Assembly (NCBI RefSeq): GCF_900446215.1
Contig: NZ_UAQZ01000007.1
Coordinates: 434,001-498,000 of the forward strand
Direction: 5' to 3'
Source of the DNA: Burkholderia cenocepacia
GTDB lineage: Bacteria > Pseudomonadota > Gammaproteobacteria > Burkholderiales > Burkholderiaceae
DNA: 64,000 nt
Position 1 is the stretch's first letter; each line of letters starts with the position of its first letter. Under the pieces are notes generated by a model. The model was not told the DNA's origin and did no database searches. It was given only the letters and a program-made list of their open reading frames with translations. Below, piece by piece: positions 54,699 through 61,351 of the stretch. The translations under genes were made by a program, and so were the position numbers.

Positions 54699-54778
54699 GC
54701 CACGCGGCGCGGCGTGCGTGGCGAGATCCGCGGGCGCGCCGTGCCGCAGTCGTGACCCGCGCGATCAAACGTTGTGCG

Positions 54779-54842
54779 ATCAACGACTTAGATCGCGCAT
54801 GCTCAGGATATCCACATGCTTGCCAACAAAAAGTGTGGACAA
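54779..54842 (+). repeat. IHF/DnaA-type repeat unit 4
   Basis: ATCAA-CGAC-TTA at 54779; box 1 ATATCCACA at 54808-54816; inverted box 2 TGTGGACAA at 54834-54842. Confidence 0.9.
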
Positions 54843-54917
54843 GCCCGCACGCAGCGGCGCCCGGCATGCCGCCCGCCGTCGTGCCGCGTTTGAAGCAGCG
54901 CGGACAAAGTCTTTCGG

Positions 54918-54981
54918 ATCAAGCGTTTGGCCGCGGTATGCGCAGGCTATCCACACGCTTGCCAACACAATCTGTGGACAA
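54918..54981 (+). repeat. IHF/DnaA-type repeat unit 5
   Basis: ATCAA-GCGT-TTG at 54918; box 1 CTATCCACA at 54947-54955; inverted box 2 TGTGGACAA at 54973-54981. The 15 bases before it (ACAAAGTCTTTCGG) are also found before unit 6. Confidence 0.9.
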
Positions 54982-55089
54982 GCGCGGCGAGCAGCGTGGC
55001 AGCCGGCGCGTCACGCGTCGAGGCAGCACATAACCGGTGATTGGCCGCTCGCGTGCCGTTTTCGAGGCGGCGCGGACAAAGTCTTTCGG

Positions 55090-55153
55090 ATCAAGTGCTT
55101 GATCGCGGTATGCGCAGGCTATCCACATGCTTGCCAACACAATCTGTGGACAA
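55090..55153 (+). repeat. IHF/DnaA-type repeat unit 6
   Basis: ATCAA-GTGC-TTG at 55090; box 1 CTATCCACA at 55119-55127; inverted box 2 TGTGGACAA at 55145-55153. Ends 28 bases from the small membrane protein stop. Confidence 0.9.
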
Positions 55154-55180
55154 GCCCGCGCGCTGCCGCGATGGCAACGC

Positions 55181-55381
55181 TCAGGGCTGCCGATCGCCGA
55201 CGGCCGGCCAGCGCGCGAACGCGAACACCCACAACATGATGAAGTTCAGCACCGGGACGAACATCGTCAGGATCCACCAGCCCGAATGCCCGGTGCGCCG
55301 GACGATGCGGACGTACGGATAGACGACGATGGCGACGAGCACGAGCGAGATGAGCAATTGCCACGCGGTGAAGTGTTCCAT
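55181..55381 (-). CDS. Small integral membrane protein
   Basis: A 66-residue protein with two hydrophobic helices (about residues 8-23 and 34-56) joined by the basic loop RIVRRTGHSGWW. The pattern RTGHSGWW followed by VPVLNFIMLWVFAF recurs in many small proteobacterial membrane proteins of unknown role (DUF805-like in style). AGGA lies six bases before the ATG. It sits between repeat units 6 and 7. Confidence 0.7.
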   Translation of the reverse strand: MEHFTAWQLLISLVLVAIVVYPYVRIVRRTGHSGWWILTMFVPVLNFIMLWVFAFARWPAVGDRQP

Positions 55382-55616
55382 GGTCTTCCTCGGATTGAAA
55401 TGTCGTCATGCGGTGCCGGCGGAACGGCCGGCCCGTGGCGCCGACGCGCGTTGCCGGCCATGCGCGGCCGCGTGCGGCTTGCGTGATCTTGATGGGTGAC
55501 GGGCGCGGGCGTCAAGGTATCGGCGCCGCGCTGCGATCGCACTGAATCGTCCGCGTGCGCGCCGGCCGCTACCGCGCGCTGCCGAAACGGTGACACGCGG
55601 CACGAACCGTAGACCG

Positions 55617-55680
55617 ATCAATGGGTTAGCGCAGGCTTGCGCAGGATATCCACAAGCTTGCCAACACAATCTGTGGGTAA
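55617..55680 (+). repeat. IHF/DnaA-type repeat unit 7
   Basis: ATCAA-TGGG-TTA at 55617; box 1 ATATCCACA at 55646-55654; inverted box 2 TGTGGGTAA at 55672-55680 (TTACCCACA on the minus strand). Confidence 0.88.
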
Positions 55681-55847
55681 GTGGCGCAGCGCCGGCCGTT
55701 ACGACGCGCATCGAGCGTGCATCGGACTGCATCGGAGTACATCGGGACTACATCGCCGTGGCGTCGTGATGCGAAGTGCGGCGAAGCGGTGTGCGCGATG
55801 GCCATGGCGCGCGCCGTGTCTGCATCACGCGTGCCAAAGTCCATCGG

Positions 55848-55911
55848 ATCAAGGGTTTAGCGTCGCGGTGCGCAGGATATCCACAAGCTTGCCAACATTT
55901 TCTGTGGAGAA
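55848..55911 (+). repeat. IHF/DnaA-type repeat unit 8
   Basis: ATCAA-GGGT-TTA at 55848; box 1 ATATCCACA at 55877-55885; inverted box 2 TGTGGAGAA at 55903-55911. Confidence 0.88.
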
Positions 55912-55965
55912 CTCCACGTTCGCGAGGCGGCCGATGCCACGCACTGCCACGCTTCGCATGCCCGC

Positions 55966-56334
55966 TCACGCCGTGCAGATACCGGCCACGCCGACCTTCT
56001 GGAACAGGTGCGGGCTGGCGACGGCGGACGACGGATAGGCCGACAGCTTGGCGACGAACTCCGGATGCGTGAAGGCCGCGCGAAACGCGTCCGTCGATTC
56101 CCAGATCGCGTAGTTCAGGTAGGTCGGGCTGTCGCCGAGCGCGCGATGAAGCTGCGTCGAGATGAATCCCGGCTGCCGCTTCATGAAAGCCGCGTCGTCT
56201 TTCCAGGCGGCGAGAAAATCGGCTTCGTCGGCGGGCGCGAGCGTGAACACGTTGACGAGCACGACCGGGTCCGCGTCGATCGCAATCTGTTGCTGGATCG
56301 GAAAGGCCGGATCCATCGGCTTGAACTGGGGCAT
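55966..56334 (-). CDS. Antibiotic biosynthesis monooxygenase (ABM) domain protein
   Basis: A 122-residue ferredoxin-like ABM protein. VVLVNVFTLAPADEADFLAAWKDDAAFMKRQPGFISTQLHR is the typical strand-helix start, and ESTDAFRAAF follows. Members are small cofactor-free oxygenases or haem/quinone-modifying enzymes; substrates differ widely. It lies 35 bases downstream of the MarR gene on the same strand, so MarR probably regulates it as part of one transcript. Start at 56334 by domain boundary. Confidence 0.87.
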   Translation of the reverse strand: MPQFKPMDPAFPIQQQIAIDADPVVLVNVFTLAPADEADFLAAWKDDAAFMKRQPGFISTQLHRALGDSPTYLNYAIWESTDAFRAAFTHPEFVAKLSAYPSSAVASPHLFQKVGVAGICTA

Positions 56335-56369
56335 GGGTGCTCCTGGTGAGGTAGAGGGCGAGCGGGCGG

Positions 56370-56816
56370 CTACGCGTGGCCGTCCTGGCCGTGCGCGCCG
56401 GACATCGCCGACAGCACGCGCAGCGCCGCGTCGAGGTCGGAAGAGCTGAAGTCGCCGGCGATGTCGCGGACATGCCGCTGCCACTGCTCGACCACGGCCT
56501 GATAGGCCGCTTCGCCGCGCGGCGTCAGCGCATACAACGGCGAGCGCTTGTGCGCCGGATTGGGCAACGACAGCACCAGCCCTTCGTCGGTCAGCACGTT
56601 GATCTGTTTCAGGACGGCCTGCCGCGTGATGCCCATCGTGTCGGCGATCTGCGGGATGTTGGGCGCGTCCGGCGCCATCGAGATCGCGCCCAGCACCTGC
56701 CAGCGCGCGCTGGTCAAGCCGTGCGGCCCGGCGAAGGTGTTGCCCCATTCGATCAGCAGGCCGTTCAACCGGAATACGGATAGCGCGACGGCGGTCAACT
56801 TGTCGGATTTCGTCAT
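56370..56816 (-). CDS. MarR-family transcriptional regulator
   Basis: A 148-residue winged-helix MarR protein with LTSARWQVLGAISMAPDAPNIPQIADTMGITRQAVLKQINVLTDEGLV as helix-turn-helix and a wing (PNPAHKRSPLYALTPRG). It is the first gene of a two-gene unit with the ABM gene and carries a palindromic operator in front of its start, as expected for autorepression. Confidence 0.92.
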   Translation of the reverse strand: MTKSDKLTAVALSVFRLNGLLIEWGNTFAGPHGLTSARWQVLGAISMAPDAPNIPQIADTMGITRQAVLKQINVLTDEGLVLSLPNPAHKRSPLYALTPRGEAAYQAVVEQWQRHVRDIAGDFSSSDLDAALRVLSAMSGAHGQDGHA

Positions 56817-56837
56817 GGCCAGCTCGGGTCGTAAATT

Positions 56838-56871
56838 GACAACTACTTTACGTAATAGACAACTAGTTGTC
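56838..56871. promoter_or_regulatory. MarR-type operator: GACAACTA direct repeats and 14-bp palindrome
   Basis: GACAACTAGTTGTC (56858-56871) is a perfect palindrome; an additional GACAACTA half site begins at 56838, exactly 20 bp away (two helical turns). Between them lies TTTACGTAA. The pair sits 22-55 bases upstream of the marR start codon and likely overlaps its promoter. Confidence 0.7.
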
Positions 56872-57055
56872 AAATTGATGGGCGAGTGTCGACAGACGAA
56901 GGGGCTTCGGTATTGCAGCGTGGAAGCGCACGCGAACATCCGTGAAACCTCGACCGATCTTTGGGGCGAGCGGATCGTCCACGAGAAGTGACGCGCGCGT
57001 GCGTGCTTGCCGCTGGCCGGCGCATTTGCCGCGCACGCACGACAAACCCTTTCCG

Positions 57056-57119
57056 ATCAAGGGCTTGGTGCTGTTAATGGAAGGTTGTCCACAAGCTTGC
57101 CAACATTATCTGTGGACAA
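57056..57119 (+). repeat. IHF/DnaA-type repeat unit 9
   Basis: ATCAA-GGGC-TTG at 57056; box 1 TTGTCCACA at 57085-57093 and inverted box 2 TGTGGACAA at 57111-57119, here a perfect inverted pair. Ends 20 bases from the qseC stop codon. Confidence 0.92.
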
Positions 57120-57138
57120 GCCTTCGGCCGCCCGCGCA

Positions 57139-58515
57139 TCAGGCCGGCAGCGGGAAGCGCACCGTGACGGTCAGCCCGCGTCCGCCGCGGGTGGTGCCGA
57201 GCGAGACGGTCGCGCGATGCTGTTCGGCGATCCGCTTGACGATCGACAGCCCGAGCCCGCTGCCCGACGACGTGGCGGCCTGTGCGCCTTCGCCGCGATA
57301 GAAGCGTTCCCACACGTCGGCGCGCTCGGCTTCCGGAATGCCGGGGCCGTCGTCCGCGACTTCGAGCACGGGCGTCGTGCCGTCGACGCGCGCCGACACG
57401 TCGACGCGCGCGCCTTCGCCTGCATAGCGGATCGCGTTGTCGACGAGATTGTTCAGCAGCACGCGCAGCGTGTCGGCATTGCCCGCGGCCATCACCGGCA
57501 CGTCGACGATCGCGCCGAGATCGATCCGGTGCGCGTCGGCGACGCGTGCGCGATCGGACACCACCGAGCGGCACAGCGCGGCGAGATCGACCGGCGCCGA
57601 TGCGGAGACGACCGCCTGCGCATCGGGTTCGAGGCGCGCGAGCGTCAGCAACTGTTCGGCGAGGTGGCCGAGGCGGGTCGTGCCCGCATGGATCTGCGCG
57701 AGGATGTGCTCGCGTTCCTCGGCCGTCGCCGCGCGCCGCAGCAGTTGCGACTGGATCGACAGCCCCATGATCGGCGTGCGCAGCTCGTGCGCGGCATCGG
57801 CGATGAAGTGCCGCTGCAGCGTGAACGAGCGGTCGAGGCGCGCGAGCAGGTCGTTGATCGCTTCGGCGAGCGGGCGGACCTCGTTCGGCATCGACGCGAC
57901 GTCGACCGGTTCGAGGTTGTTCGCATTCCTGCGTTTCAGGCCGGACGCGATCGCCCGCAGCGGCCGCAGCCCCGCGCCGATGCCGAACCACAGGCCGAGC
58001 GCGAGCAGCGGCAGCATCGAGAACACGGGCCACAGCAGGTGGACGGCGATGCCCGCGATCGCTTCCCAGCGCGCATGCCGCGCCTGCGCGAGCCGGATCG
58101 TCGTGCCGCCGCGCTCGGTCACATAGGTGCGCCACGGCTGGCCGCCGACGTCGACGCTCGCGATGCCCTGCTGCGCGGGCGGCGGCAGTTTCGAGTCGCG
58201 ATCGGTCGAATACACGAGCGTGCCGTTGCGCCACACCTGCAGCAGCACCGCGTCGGGGTCGCTCGCTTCGAAGCCGTGCTTGCCTTTGGCATGGTTGCTG
58301 AACGACAGCTCGCCGTTCGGGCCGACCACGATCTGTTTCGACATGCTGCGCATCTGGTCGTCGAGCAGGTCGTCGAGCTCGCGCAGCGCGCCCCAGTAGG
58401 TGCCGGCGCTCGCGACCAGGCCGATCACGCACGCGGCCGGCAGCAGCCACGTCAGCAGGCGCCGCCGCAGCGACGCGTTGCGCCAGCGCTCGACCGCGCG
58501 TTCCATGCGCGTCAC
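57139..58515 (-). CDS. qseC: Sensor histidine kinase, QseC-like
   Basis: A 458-residue kinase: helix 1 at about residues 20-40, periplasmic domain 41-150, helix 2 at 151-178, HAMP-like segment, then H-box DAAHELRTP with phospho-His243 and the ATPase motifs NLVDNAIRYA, DDGPGIPE and GSGLGLSIVKRI. GTG at 58515 overlaps the qseB stop (GTGA); an ATG three codons later is the alternative. The pairing with a QseB-like regulator and a divergent ygiW gene is the enterobacterial ygiW-qseBC arrangement; by sequence alone it could equally be called PmrB/TctE-like. Confidence 0.88.
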   Translation of the reverse strand: MTRMERAVERWRNASLRRRLLTWLLPAACVIGLVASAGTYWGALRELDDLLDDQMRSMSKQIVVGPNGELSFSNHAKGKHGFEASDPDAVLLQVWRNGTLVYSTDRDSKLPPPAQQGIASVDVGGQPWRTYVTERGGTTIRLAQARHARWEAIAGIAVHLLWPVFSMLPLLALGLWFGIGAGLRPLRAIASGLKRRNANNLEPVDVASMPNEVRPLAEAINDLLARLDRSFTLQRHFIADAAHELRTPIMGLSIQSQLLRRAATAEEREHILAQIHAGTTRLGHLAEQLLTLARLEPDAQAVVSASAPVDLAALCRSVVSDRARVADAHRIDLGAIVDVPVMAAGNADTLRVLLNNLVDNAIRYAGEGARVDVSARVDGTTPVLEVADDGPGIPEAERADVWERFYRGEGAQAATSSGSGLGLSIVKRIAEQHRATVSLGTTRGGRGLTVTVRFPLPA

Positions 58516-59174
58516 GTGCCGTCACCGATCCGGTAGCCGACGCCGCGCACCGTGCGGATCATGTCGTGGCCGAGTTTCTTGCGCAGGTTGTGGATATGCA
58601 CCTGCACCGCGTTGCTCTCGATTTCCTCGCCCCAGCTGTACAGCCGTTCCTCGAACTGCTCGCGCGAAATCACCGCGCCCGGTTCGCGCATCAACTCGTG
58701 CAGCAGTACGAATTCCTTCGGCGACAGCGGGACTTCGTCACCGTCGAGCCAGACGAGGTGCTTGACGGGATCGAGCCGCAGCGGGCCGATCGCGAGCGTC
58801 GTCTGCGCGCGACCCGCATGGCGGCGGCTGACTGCGCGAATGCGGGCGAGCAGCTCGTCGAGCTCGAACGGCTTGACGAGATAGTCGTCCGCGCCGCTGT
58901 CGAGGCCGGCGATGCGGTCCGGCACGCCGTCGCGCGCGGTGATGATGATCGCGGGCAGGTTTTCGTCGCGGCGGCGCAGCGCGGCGAGCACCGACAAACC
59001 GTCGCGGTTCGGCAGCCCGAGATCGAGCAGCAGCAATCCGTAGCCGGTCGCGCGCAGCGCGAGCGACGCGGCGTCGCCGTCCTTCACCCAGTCGACCGCG
59101 AAGCCTTCCTGTTTGAGGCCCTGTTCGAGCCCGCTGCCGATCAGCGGATCGTCCTCGACGAGCAGTACGCGCAT
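58512..59174 (-). CDS. qseB: OmpR-family response regulator, QseB-like
   Basis: A 220-residue response regulator with LLVEDD at the N-terminus, phosphorylated Asp51 (LLLLDLGLPNRDG), the Lys switch in VKPFELDELLARIRA, and a winged helix ending IRTVRGVGYRI. Start at 59174 by alignment to the receiver; the upstream in-frame ATG (59222) would add a non-homologous Pro/Lys-rich leader. Promoter-proximal gene of the qseBC unit. Confidence 0.88.
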   Translation of the reverse strand: MRVLLVEDDPLIGSGLEQGLKQEGFAVDWVKDGDAASLALRATGYGLLLLDLGLPNRDGLSVLAALRRRDENLPAIIITARDGVPDRIAGLDSGADDYLVKPFELDELLARIRAVSRRHAGRAQTTLAIGPLRLDPVKHLVWLDGDEVPLSPKEFVLLHELMREPGAVISREQFEERLYSWGEEIESNAVQVHIHNLRKKLGHDMIRTVRGVGYRIGDGT

Positions 59175-59236
59175 GAATTCGTGTCTCTTCAAACGGGGCG
59201 CCGCGGCGCCCGGGATCCCCATGATAAGCGCACGCG

Positions 59237-59253
59237 TCTTAGACCAAGCTTAA
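59237..59253. promoter_or_regulatory. Candidate QseB/PmrA-type box
   Basis: Direct hexamers TCTTAG-ACCAA-GCTTAA (59237-59253), a 6-5-6 layout with 11-bp phasing as bound by PmrA/QseB regulators (YTTAAK-N5-YTTAAK), about 63 bases upstream of qseB and about 155 of ygiW. It fits autoregulation. Confidence 0.5.
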
Positions 59254-59337
59254 ATGCGCGCAGGGCGCCGCGCGGTTTTCGTACTCGTCCAATGCGGCAC
59301 CGTGTCACTTCGGCATGCCCTTCAGGTTTGCTTAATC

Positions 59338-59350
59338 TTACGGTCCGTAA
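59338..59350. promoter_or_regulatory. Palindrome TTACGG-T-CCGTAA upstream of ygiW
   Basis: Perfect 6-bp inverted repeat around one base, just after CTTAATC, 58 bases before the ygiW start. Possible operator of an unidentified regulator, or part of the QseB regulatory region. Confidence 0.4.
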
Positions 59351-59408
59351 TCTGACGCCGTCGCGTTCAACGGAGCGCGGCGCCACATCGAAGAAGAGGA
59401 CCACGATC

Positions 59409-59762
59409 ATGAAACACCTGGCCAGAATTCTGGCGGTCGCGCTCGTCGCGCTGCCCGCCGCCGTCTACGCGCAATACACGGGGCCGTCCGCGCTGACGAC
59501 GACGACCGTGAAGGAACTGCTCGCCAACGGCCGGGACGACCAGCACGTGCAGTTGCAGGGGCGCATCGTCAAGCACGTCGGCGGCGAGGATTACGAGTTC
59601 GCCGACGCCACCGGCACGATCCACGTCGAAATCGACCACAAGCTGTGGGCGGCGGGCCAGCCCGTCAGCGACAAGAACGAGGTGAAGCTGACCGGCGAAT
59701 TCGAGCGCAAATGGTCGGGCCGCGTGAAGGTCGACGCCGATCACGTCGAAGTGCTGCGCTGA
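59409..59762 (+). CDS. ygiW: YgiW/YdeI-type NirD/OB-fold stress tolerance protein
   Basis: A 117-residue periplasmic protein: signal peptide of about 21 residues (ILAVALVALPAAVYA) and a BOF (bacterial OB-fold) domain with VQLQGRIVKHVGGEDYEFADATGTIHVEIDHKLW. Members protect against oxidative and cationic stress. Its place next to qseBC, as in E. coli, supports both names. Confidence 0.9.
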   Translation: MKHLARILAVALVALPAAVYAQYTGPSALTTTTVKELLANGRDDQHVQLQGRIVKHVGGEDYEFADATGTIHVEIDHKLWAAGQPVSDKNEVKLTGEFERKWSGRVKVDADHVEVLR

Positions 59763-59817
59763 CCGATGCGCGCGGGGCCGGTGATACCATGGACGACCGG
59801 TTCCCGTTCCCATCAAG

Positions 59818-60678
59818 ATGGCCGCCAATTTCGACGAACTCGCGTCCCGGATCCGGGCGCAATTTTCCGAGCTGAGCCCGCAATTCCAGGCGGGCGCCGC
59901 CTTCCTGCTCGATCATCCCGACGAAGTCGCCACGTCGTCGATGCGCAAGGTCGCGCAGCGCGCGCAGGTGCAGCCTGCGTCGCTCGTGCGGCTCGCGCAG
60001 CAATTCGGCTTTCCCGGCTGGAACGAGCTGCGCGACCTGTGCGTCGCGCGCGTGCGCACGCGGCCCGAGCCGCTCACGCAGCGTGCGCGCTCGCTCGTGC
60101 GGCCCGACGCGAAGGCGTCGCTCGCGCACGACCTGCTCGCCGCGCAGCAGCACAACCTGTCGGCGACCGCCGCGCAGAACGAGCATGCGCTCGCGGATGC
60201 GGCAAAGCTGATCCGCAAGGCATCGCATGTGCACGTGGCGGGGTTTCGCTCGTGCTATCCGGTTGCGTTCGGTTTCGTCTACGGCTACCGGCTGTTCCGG
60301 CCGACCGTGTCGCTGCTGAACGGCGTCGCCGGTTCGCTCGAAATGGAACTGCGGACGATCGCGAAGCAGAGCGTGACCGTGATCGTCAGCTTCGCGCCGT
60401 ATTCGGCCGAAGCGACGCGCGTCGCGCAGGCCGCGAAGGCGCAGGGCAGCCGGATCGTCGCGATCACCGACAGCGCCGTGTCGCCGATCGCGCTGCACGC
60501 GGACGCGCAACTGATCTTCACGCACGACAGCCCGTCGTTCTTTCCGTCGCTGGTGGCCGCGCATGCGATGGCCGAGGCGCTGGTCGCGCAGTTGCTGGCG
60601 CTCGAAGGCAGCGATGCGATCGCGGCGCTCGAGCGGACCGAAGCGGAACTGCACGCGAAGGGCGCGTACGTCGTTTGA
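59818..60678 (+). CDS. RpiR/MurR-family regulator with SIS domain
   Basis: A 286-residue regulator: an N-terminal RpiR helix-turn-helix (SSMRKVAQRAQVQPASLVRLAQQFGFPGWNELRDL) and a SIS sugar-isomerase domain (about residues 120-265) with HVAGFRSCYPVAFGF and VSFAPYSAEATRVAQAAKAQG. Such proteins sense phosphosugars or amino sugar phosphates. Starts 56 bases after ygiW on the same strand; the effector and target are unknown. Confidence 0.9.
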   Translation: MAANFDELASRIRAQFSELSPQFQAGAAFLLDHPDEVATSSMRKVAQRAQVQPASLVRLAQQFGFPGWNELRDLCVARVRTRPEPLTQRARSLVRPDAKASLAHDLLAAQQHNLSATAAQNEHALADAAKLIRKASHVHVAGFRSCYPVAFGFVYGYRLFRPTVSLLNGVAGSLEMELRTIAKQSVTVIVSFAPYSAEATRVAQAAKAQGSRIVAITDSAVSPIALHADAQLIFTHDSPSFFPSLVAAHAMAEALVAQLLALEGSDAIAALERTEAELHAKGAYVV

Positions 60679-60742
60679 TGGGCGCGGCGCGGGCAGTTTC
60701 AGCCTCCTCGCATCACTTTCATTCACGACCCGACGCAACTCG

Positions 60743-61168
60743 ATGACGTTGACCTACGCAGTGACCGATGCGGGCGACGCGGCGGTGCGCAAGCAGATCG
60801 TCGCGCCGCTCATCCGCTTCAACGAAAGCCAGGCCGGCCCGGTCGACTTCCGGCCGCTGGCCGTGATCGTGACCGACGAGGCCGGCGCGGTGGTCGGCGG
60901 CCTGTGGGGCGGCACGGCGTTCGGCTGGCTGCATGTCGACCTGCTGGTCGTACCCGAGGCCGCGCGCGGCCAGGGCGCCGGCACGCGCATCATGGACCTG
61001 GCCGAACAGGAGGCCGTCGCGCGCGGCTGCCACAGCGCGTGGCTCGACACGTTCGACTTCCAGGCGCGACCGTTCTACGAGAAGCGCGGCTATGTCCGCT
61101 TCGGCGAGCTGCCCGATTATCCGGTCGGGCACAGCCGCATTTTCCTGACGAAGAAACTCGCGGGCTGA
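60743..61168 (+). CDS. GNAT-family N-acetyltransferase
   Basis: A 141-residue GNAT protein. The acetyl-CoA loop is VVPEAARGQGAGTRIM (motif A, RGQGAG), followed by the helix and LDTFDFQARPFYEKRGYVRFGELPDYPVGH, the terminal region of the RimI-like/aminoglycoside-like subgroup. Substrate unknown. Lies 65 bases after the RpiR gene and may be co-transcribed. Confidence 0.88.
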   Translation: MTLTYAVTDAGDAAVRKQIVAPLIRFNESQAGPVDFRPLAVIVTDEAGAVVGGLWGGTAFGWLHVDLLVVPEAARGQGAGTRIMDLAEQEAVARGCHSAWLDTFDFQARPFYEKRGYVRFGELPDYPVGHSRIFLTKKLAG

Positions 61169-61351
61169 GCGCCGCCGCGCGGCACGATTGACGTTGCCGG
61201 CGGCCGTCGCCTACGATACCGGGCAGCGATGCAGGTCGCTTCCGGGTCCGCGGAAAGGGTTCAACCCACCTGTCGCGGCAAATCCGGTCTTTCCCCATCC
61301 TTTGTGCTGGCGGTATTGCGGACCTTCGGCCATCCATGCACGAGGATCCGC

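Larger units (their letters stand above)
55382..55965. other. Gene-free stretch holding repeat units 7 and 8
   Basis: About 580 bp with no supported gene. It contains two IHF/DnaA-type units (listed separately) and a short run of imperfect direct repeats ATCGGA(C/G)TACATCGG at about 55720-55750. Confidence 0.6.

Noticed and set aside
52323..57119. Reading the nine repeats as a CRISPR array
   Set aside because: The spacing between units is irregular (about 140 bp to 2.1 kb), genes lie between them, and there are no cas genes or unique spacers of constant size.
58586..58604. GGTTGTGGATATG resembling a DnaA box inside qseB
   Set aside because: It is part of conserved coding sequence (a His-Asn-Leu-Arg-Lys stretch), without the IHF site or inverted partner of the repeat units.
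61200..61351. Possible structured leader or riboswitch before the ankyrin gene
   Set aside because: Some GC-rich pairing is possible, but no known riboswitch consensus could be traced.
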